Positions 57,567-64,000 of a stretch of DNA of 64,000 bases are shown piece by piece (positions within the stretch are counted from its first letter, which is position 1; each line of letters begins with the position of its first letter). A program made the position numbers and the translations under genes. The stretch is from positions 11,765,822 to 11,829,821 of the forward strand of contig NC_135158.1 in assembly GCF_050948215.1 (NCBI RefSeq), read 5' to 3'. The notes under the pieces are model-generated. The model was not told the origin of the DNA, made no database searches, and was given only the letters and a program-made list of their open reading frames with translations. The DNA comes from Halictus rubicundus. Its lineage: Eukaryota; Arthropoda; Insecta; Hymenoptera; Halictidae.

Positions 57567-58839
57567 TTGAATAAGTTCTCGCTGTTTCTTTTACAAAATA
57601 AAAGCTTTATTTAAATTATAAGGAACAAAAACATTTCATCCAAAGTATTGCCCATCACTAGCGACCACTTTCCCCCATCTTTCTGGCAGTATATGAATTC
57701 CGCGTCGGAAAAACGACATGTCTTTTGAGGCTATCCAAGAATCGATCCATTTTTTAGCTTCTTCATAAGAATGAAAGCGCTGGTCAGCTAGGCCATGTGC
57801 CATCGAACGGAATAGGTGAAAATCAGAAGGGCGTATGTCAGGTGAATACAGCGGGTGGGGTAGAACTTCCCATTGAAGCGTTTCCAGGTAGGTTTTCACT
57901 GGTTTTGCAACACGAGGCCGGGCGTTGTCAAGTAGCAAAATCACTTTGTCGTGTCTCTGCTCGTATAGCGGCCGTTTTTCTTTTAAGGCTCGACTTAAAC
58001 GCATCGATTGAAGTCGATAGCGCTCCCCCGTGACAGTCTCATTCGGTTTGAGCAGCTCATAATAAATTACACCCTGCTGATCCCACCAAATACAGAGAAG
58101 AAGCTTCGAACCATGGATATTTGGTTTTGCAGACGATGTTGATGCATGGCCGGGCTTACCCCACGATTTTCTACGCTTTGGATCATCGTAGTGTATCCAC
58201 TTTTCATCGCCAGTCACGATGCGCTGCAAAAAACCTTTTCTTTTCTGCCGTTGAAGCAGTAGTTCACACGCGAGAAAACGCCGTTCGACGTCTCTCGGCT
58301 TCAATTCATAGGGTACCCAATGTCCTTGCTTCTCGATCATTCCTAAAACTTTTAAACGTTTTGAAACAGTTGACTCATCCACTTGTAATGTTTCTCCAAG
58401 TTCTGCTAGCGTCTGACATCGGTCTTGATCGAGTAATTCCTCCAACTTTTCGCCTTCAAATTTTTTCGGTGCGCCAGAACGTTCTTTATCCTCAAGTTCA
58501 AAATCATTATTTTTGAAGCGTCGAAACCAGTCTCTGCATGTCGTATCCGACAAAGCATTGTCACCACAAGTCTCAACAAGAATTCTATGTGCTTTCAGCT
58601 GCAGATTTCTTTTGAATAAAGTAGTGCAATAAAATTCCCCGCAAATACACTTTATTTGGCACAAAAGTAGACATTTTCAGAACTAAGAAAAAATTACTTT
58701 GTTTACACTAAAGTGAACTACCATACACTGAAATTTAAGGTTAGATACACTACTGCCTTGCATGTGTGTTACCATTCGAAATTCCACGAACGGAGTACTG
58801 ATACTGCCATCTTTGAAGAAACAGCGAGAACTTATTCAA
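57567..58839 (-). mobile_element. Mariner transposon, about 1.3 kb
   Basis: Perfect 24-bp inverted ends starting TTGAATAAGTTCTCGCTG at 57567-57590 and complementary at 58816-58839. The right end is followed by TA; on the left CGGACC precedes the repeat, so either a few terminal bases were lost on the right or the left target is altered. One transposase gene on the minus strand fills most of the length. Confidence 0.9.
57636..58674 (-). pseudogene. Mariner transposase, one frameshift near the start
   Basis: A cut-and-paste transposase of about 345 residues, nearly full length. From the 342-codon frame (58664 to 57636): helix-turn-helix and linker with DTTCRDWFRRF (40-50) and VDESTVSKRLK (95-105), WVPYEL (116-121), catalytic TGDEKW with Asp153, LLLDNARP with Asp246, and PSDFHLF with Asp281; 34 residues separate the last two, so it is DD34D mariner. 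The family start, ATG at 58672-58674 followed by STFVPNKVYLRGILLHY, is in another frame; a one-base loss around 58590-58600 joins the two, so the annotated N-terminus is artificial. Two motif changes stand out: YSPDIRPS, where mariners have Ala instead of Arg, and NARPRV, where His is usual. Probably inactive. Confidence 0.95.
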
Positions 58840-59008
58840 TATTTTTCATGTTATACATACGAATATGGTGCGATTTACTCGTACAATACTGAAGTGTTTA
58901 GTAATTTATTAAATACAAACAAATTGAATAATGTAAAAAATATTTTGAATAATGATACAGCAATTTTTAGTGGCGAATTACAGTCGCCATTTGAGTGCTA
59001 AGGGTTAA

Positions 59009-60939
59009 AAATTGTGCATACCTCAAATACTGCTGCGGAATCACACAAATTAAGGGGAGTGAGAATTCGTTTCGGTACATAGAAAACAAGCTATCTTAGA
59101 AGCTACTTCAGAACATCTAGTACCATGCTGTATCTGCTTTTATCCAAAGAGGATCTTGGAAAAAATTGTACAACTCTATTAACGTATGAACTTTTTTGCA
59201 CTTTTACTGCAGGCCGAATATCGAAAAAAAAGTTTTCTGCTAAAATACGCGTTAGTAGTAGCAGTAAAAGTACGCAAAATGTCGACTGGATCGGTCCAAC
59301 GGTTCCAGAGAAAAAAGAAAGCGTTGGTTAATTTTCTATGTACCGCAAAAGTGCACGGTTCCCTTAAAGGGTCAAACAAAGGCGAATCGAGAAAAAGCGG
59401 AATCGCGCGAAGGGGTGTCGGTGTCCTTGAAAAATGTGACCACCGGTAATCAATTTATCGGTTATCAGTTTGTCGAACGTTCGCCGGCGAGCGAAATTAT
59501 CGCCGGTTGATTATGCAGCTGGCACGACTCTCCGGCGAGGCGAACCGTGACGCGGATAAAACGTGATTTATTTCACGAACTCGAAAGAAAACACGTCACA
59601 ATATACCGGCGCGTCGCGGCGCCTGAGCCAGGCGAGCGTATCCGCCGCGCATCCATATCCGTCTTCCATTACGATAAGAAAAATGTATGGCCGGCACAGA
59701 TATCGACAATTTATTCCGAGCGGAATAAGGCGGCACGTTTTCGGTGGGAAAAATCTCGGATGTAACCATCCCCCGTTCTGTAAATAATAAATCGAACTAG
59801 CCGGTTGATCTTCGCTCGCCGGTTTCACCTGATAGAACGCGAAAGGTGCGCTGCAACGATAAAACCAACGGGAAAGGTGCGCCCGACGGTGCATCGCGCT
59901 TTATTCGATCGACCAACGATTGTCCGTCGTTTCCACCGTGTGCTCCGGGCTCCAGACGATTGATATACGCTACTGGGAATATCTCCGATTCGACGTTAAA
60001 CGCTCTATCGATTCCACTTTTACCAATACTGACACCTGAGAAGCTTGATTAACAGATTTTCCACTGAACACCCGCAACCGAATTTACTTTATCTCTGCGC
60101 AGCGGATCTTCGTGCAAAATAAAAATTGTTTCCACAAATTACAAGAAGCAAAAAACAGATTGAAATCACCTTGTTTCTTTACGATCTTAATAAATTGAAA
60201 ATAATATATCCTTAGACTACTTTAATTTCTTTACTGTTTTAAATTCCACCGAAGCTCATTTTTGCCATAAATGCATAAACTTCCGCGATCTATTAATAAT
60301 TCTAGAATTTTAGCATTTGAAGTCTCGAAAAACGTGTGGACTCGAACGATTCGAGGTCTGAAAGATATAACAATTTTAAAAGTTTCAAGACTGAAATATT
60401 TTAATCCTCGGAGCTCGAAAACTACACTGTTTTGAATTTGTTTTATACTTCGATGAATTTGAAATTGACGGTTCGATGATTGTTACGAATTGGCTAGCTC
60501 GTAAACGGATTTTTCGGAGGCCGAAAAGCAAGAGCACCGAATTATTGCAATGGTCCGATGAAAAATTCAAAAAGGGAAATGAAATGTAAAAGCAGAGCAG
60601 TTTTTTCTATTGACGACTGAATTTTCGAACGGTTTGCTAACACGATATCGTCAGCGCAAGTACTATTCGCAGTTCAGGTCCTCGGCTTTTAAACGAATTT
60701 TAATAAACGCGGCGGATGAAACGAATTGCTAGCTATCGACACGCAGTCAGTGGGATTCGAGTAATCGCTGCGGAACATACGAGCGGGGAAGTGCATTGCA
60801 CGGACGCGGATCGCAGCGACGATTGCATTTTCATTTGCCCGACCGATGTAACGTTACGGGAACGATCTTCGAATAATTCGTTGCTACCTGGTAGCGATAG
60901 GTTCGAACCGAATCGACACATTGTACCACGCTGAATAAC
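59009..60939. other. No gene; likely M3 MITE copy at 60093-60292
   Basis: 60093-60292 has ends CTGCGCAGCGGATCTTCGTG and the complement of GCATAAACTTCCGCGATCTA, resembling the M3 MITE at 20102 but diverged (confidence about 0.4). The rest is ordinary CpG-rich DNA with short domain-free frames. Confidence 0.45.
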
Positions 60940-60947
60940 ATTCCAAT

Positions 60948-61844
60948 TAGTGTTCCTTCTCGAGAATCTGTCGAGAAATTTTATAATTGATTATTTCTCA
61001 TTTCTCGAGAAATTCCAGTATTTCTCGAGAAATTTAAATCTAGGAAAATTCTTATGAATCTCATTTATTTTATAACATATAAATTCTTAAATTCTCTTAA
61101 ATTCTTATTTAAAACTTTAGAAAAACTGAATACTAAATGGAGTAATGAGTTTCTTGTTGTTATTACAAAAGAAATATCTAAAAGAAGAGACCAGATTGTT
61201 GTATCCCTTCTAAAATATCTGCATAATCCAGAATCTCTGCAAAAAGATTCAGAAAGTACATTTTTTTATTTAACATCCAAGGCAGATATGTATAAAATGG
61301 CAAAACAAATTCTAAGCAGACTTTTTGAAAAATATAACAATGATTCTTATGAAAATAGTGAAAAACTTTCAGATTCTCAGAATGAGAAACTATCACTGGA
61401 AAAACAGTTAGAATTAGAAATTGCAGACAGCCTTCAAAAATTTAGTGTCAAGAGTTTAGCGGCAGAAGAAAATAAATTCCGGACTCTAACAAAGGAATTC
61501 CAAATTTTTGAGTCCACTGGATAAAGGACACCCAATCTTCAGCAACTTTTGGATGTTCTGTATACGATAAAGCCAACATCCGCACAAAATGAAAGAAATT
61601 TTTCTACGGCTACAGATTTTGTTACAAAAAAAAAAGAAGTAGATTGTCTGATTCTACATTAGACGCATTATGCTTCTTATGAAGTCATTTCAAAACAAAA
61701 GCGTAATGTTTCACTTTATAAAAGTTTGGTAAAAGTTTCCCAAAATTTTTTTATTTTATTAAAAATTCTCGAGAATTCTCGAGAAATATAGTGTTATTTC
61801 TCATTTCTCGAGAAATGAAAAATGTTGAGAGATCAGGAACACTA
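60948..61844 (+). mobile_element. hAT derivative, copy 2
   Basis: 897 bp from TAGTGTTCCTTCTCGAGAA to AGGAACACTA with a perfect 8-bp duplication ATTCCAAT (60940-60947 and 61845-61852). About 90% alike to copy 1 at 35488 over its length, and with the same internal deletion, so both descend from one deleted founder. It has extra CTCGAGAA repeats near both tips. Confidence 0.93.
61054..61700 (+). pseudogene. hAT transposase C-terminal region (copy 2)
   Basis: An ATG-initiated frame of 156 codons (61054-61524) ends at a TAA where copy 1 reads Glu-Lys. The same frame then continues with TPNLQQLLDVLYTIKPTS and RNFSTATDFVTKK before a one-base shift in the A-run near 61628, after which the LSDSTLDALCFL part is in another frame. 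The content is the hAT dimerisation domain without catalytic residues. More damaged than copy 1 at the C-terminus, but it retains the N-terminal ATG. Confidence 0.88.
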
Positions 61845-61852
61845 ATTCCAAT

Positions 61853-62340
61853 ATCGACTTCCATATCTTCGTTACAGTAGGCAAAATTAAACGGGACGAA
61901 GAACAGTCTGGGATTAACGATACAAAATATAAACGTAACAAACTTGTTCGTTCCTCAAGTTGAAATATTCTAATCCAAGGAAATCAAAATCAATTTAAAA
62001 TTGTAAGTTCTACACGTGTTTATACATTGCTGATTGTTCGATGCAAAAATTAAATAATCTTCAACATTTAGACTCATCTGGCTTCCGCGCCAAGCTCTCC
62101 AATTATACCAATGAATGTTAACTATTGAGTGCGGAAGAAATACAAGGAACGTTTAATCACCGCTTGTTCGGAATCTATACTCGCGAGCGGTTCGAAGCCA
62201 TCGCTATCGCTCCCCAAGCCGACAGATTACGAGCCTCGAGAGAGTTTGAAATTTTCGCGGGGAAAAATAACCGTGCGTTAAGCGTGCCTTAATTTCCCAC
62301 GGATAAATTGAATGAATTTAATAGGCGGCTTGATCCGATC
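61853..62340. other. No gene recognised
   Basis: Ordinary sequence; nothing supported. Confidence 0.5.
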
Positions 62341-62380
62341 GAATCGAATCGAATCGAATCGAATCGAATCGAATCGAATC
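62341..62380. repeat. (GAATC)8 microsatellite
   Basis: Eight uninterrupted pentanucleotide units, directly visible; the frame across it reads NRIESNRIES, an artefact. Confidence 0.97.
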
Positions 62381-62552
62381 GGCTCGGTTCAGGGAGAATC
62401 GCGCGACACGTATCCCGGGTCCGGAGTGTGTCGGCCGCGCGTTAAACCGACGAGTATCGTCGCGTTAATCGTTATCGAGCGTCTCGCGGGGCTTTTTCGC
62501 GGGACGATGCCCTTCGTAACACCGGAAATGCAATGTAATCGTGCGCCGCGGT

Positions 62553-62592
62553 GCAGGGATGCAGGGATGCAGGGATGCTGGGATGCAGGGGG
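62553..62592. repeat. 8-bp tandem repeat GCAGGGAT x5
   Basis: Three perfect and two imperfect units in a row, directly visible. Confidence 0.9.
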
Positions 62593-62794
62593 CCAGGGGG
62601 ACAATTCAATTCTCCCTGGCGGGGAATTAAAATTCGACGATGCTCCGCTGTTTTCGGGGCTGGGACAAGGAATACCGATTTCGTCGTAGAAAATGGAAAT
62701 GTGTGGGTTTACACGCGTTCCCATTAATCAACGGATTCCGTTAAAGATTCGCGGCCCGTAACGGGAGAGCAAGGAATTCTTATTTTAATTTTGT

Positions 62795-63240
62795 TCCCTG
62801 TGCAGAGTGGGTGTGGCTTGACCCGAGTAGGTGTGGTTTCGTGGTCCTTTCGACTTCTACCGTGGTCCAGGTCAGTTGCTGCAGGACAATTTGGGGCTGT
62901 GTTCAGCTTGGAGCAATCTAAAAAGAACCGAACCTCTTTAAATCGCCTCAGAGTCTTGCTGTATGCAAAGTGGCCCGAGTGGGTGTGGCTTCGTGGCCCT
63001 CGACGTCAATGGAATGAAAGCAGTGCCCTACAGGACGAAATCTGTGCATGTTTGGTTTAGTCTAAAAAGAGCTGATCCTCTTTAAATCGACTCAGAGTGC
63101 TGATAAGAGAGTATTTCCCTCGATTGCTCTGCGTAGAGCGTCATGAGTGGGCGTGGCTTCAGCTTCCGACTTCAATGGAGTCAGGAAAATGCCCCGGAGG
63201 GCATACATTGTGTTTATACTTGCCCCAAGGCAACGCGACA
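62795..63240. repeat. ~170-bp tandem repeat, about 2.5 units
   Basis: The phrase GAGTGGGTGTGGCTT recurs at 62805, 62978 and 63145 (173 and 167 bp apart). Between them TCTAAAAAGA, CCTCTTTAAATCG and CTCAGAGT recur in the same order. The last unit is shorter and diverged. No coding frame is kept across units. Confidence 0.8.
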
Positions 63241-64000
63241 AATCGTACGATTTAGAAAGAATCGTGGAATCGCCACAAGTTTTCCGAGCGAAATGAGGTG
63301 ATTGACAAAGGTGTCTGAAGAGGGCCCGGGTAATTAACGGGCACGGTGGCGAGCTTCTTGTCATTCGTGGGTCGGATCAATGCGGCGAGACGGTTGACGA
63401 GTAAGAATGAAGGAGAAGAGGAGGTAGGTCTTGCTCGGGCCAAGAATCCGAAGCCAAGGAGAAGAGGATGGTTTATGCGCGGGCCAGGCGCGAGCCAAGA
63501 GCCTAACTCCGGGACTGGAAAATCTCGGAGCTGTTCCAACGGAGGGCATGAATGATGTATTCGTAAATATAGGCGGGGAACCCTCCCGGAAAAACGGCGG
63601 CTTTTATCGGCGATCTTTATTTTGTTATGGGTTTAGCGGCGACGCTCGAGGCGTGTCCCGGGACACGTTTACCTTCGATTTTAATGGCCGCCGGGGCCGA
63701 GCGGCTCGGAATCGAAACAACCTGAAAGGGTTCGTTATTCGGGCCGATTGTTTGGACTGGCCTCGGACCGAGCCGATGAATGCCGTTTGCCTCGGAGGAA
63801 CTCCCGTGTTCCTAGATATCTTGGACACAATATGGCCATTGTCAGGCTAATGGCGGGCCCGGATTAAATATTTGCCGCGCGCCCTATAGCCGAGTCGCAT
63901 CCCGCAGAATCAAACAGCGATTCGTTTCGACGTTTTCCTGCAGCGCAGGAAACTAGCTTTTCGTCATTTTATATCCCTTCTCTCCGTTCATCCCATCAAA
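63241..64000. other. Right edge, no gene recognised
   Basis: CpG-rich sequence. The 139-codon plus frame at 63431-63850 overlaps other frames and has no domain. Confidence 0.45.

Larger units (their letters stand above)
57427..59008. mobile_element. TTAA MITE, family P1, split by a mariner
   Basis: The left part (TTAACTCTTTACACTCGAAG) at 57427-57560 and the right part (TTTTTCATGTTATACATACG to GAGTGCTAAGGGTTAA) at 58841-59008 together match the 249-bp P1 copy; between them lies the mariner. A CCCTTTT-TATATAT stretch in the left part has been partly duplicated. Confidence 0.85.

Noticed and set aside
1..64000. CRISPR arrays, operons, ribosome binding sites
   Set aside because: None seen; the composition, TATA/poly(A)-type signals and transposons indicate a eukaryotic nuclear genome.

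Overview
The window looks like nuclear DNA of an insect, most likely a hymenopteran (bee or ant). It is CpG-rich, has many long (GA)n/(CT)n microsatellites, contains no recognisable intact host gene, and is full of short cut-and-paste DNA transposons of insect type (piggyBac-like, Tc1, mariner, hAT, Transib-like). The taxon is inferred from overall character, not from a marker gene. Many long open frames in the CpG-rich parts are arginine- or serine-rich, open on both strands and without domains; I treat them as chance.

Layout. 1-4.2 kb: a hairpin element with a second hairpin inside it, then plain sequence. 4.2-5.9 kb: a TA-type MITE (family M1) split by a nearly complete Tc1-like transposon whose transposase is dead. 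7.3-7.75 kb: a TTAA-type MITE with another TTAA MITE inside. 9.9-10.3 kb: second M1 copy with a Tc1 end. 11.8-13.0 kb: first copy of a Transib-like element. 13.2-14.2 kb: possible LTR and a ~98-bp minisatellite. 16.9-18.3 kb: M1 split by a foldback element that is itself split by a solo LTR, then a second M1-type MITE. 20.1-21.3 kb: a small MITE and a long-TIR Tc/mariner element with a transposase tail. 23.6-24.2 kb: a mariner-type element carrying a TTAA MITE with twin palindromes. 26-33 kb: MITE remnants and microsatellites. 33.6-34.7 kb: second Transib-like copy, inverted, with a 5-bp target duplication. 35.4-36.5 kb: TTAA MITE split by a deleted hAT element. 38.0-41.9 kb: two degraded Tc/mariner-like elements and an M1 copy. 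43.5-47.5 kb: a TTAA MITE and a deleted piggyBac-like element that keeps an open N-terminal frame. 49-50.3 kb: TTAA MITE and a possible minus-strand LTR. 53.3-59.0 kb: three copies of one TTAA MITE family, one split by a mariner with an almost full transposase. 60.9-61.8 kb: second hAT copy. 62.3-63.2 kb: tandem repeats.

How it fits together. There is no operon-like or host pathway here. The window is a record of transposon activity: mostly non-autonomous derivatives (piggyBac-like, Tc1/mariner, hAT, Transib-like) whose ends and target duplications can be read directly, repeatedly inserted into one another. The most interesting signals are RSS-like ends on the Transib-like element, family-specific palindromes just inside the ends of the TTAA elements, and repeated Tc/mariner insertion at the same TATA sites near the ends of the M1 MITE.
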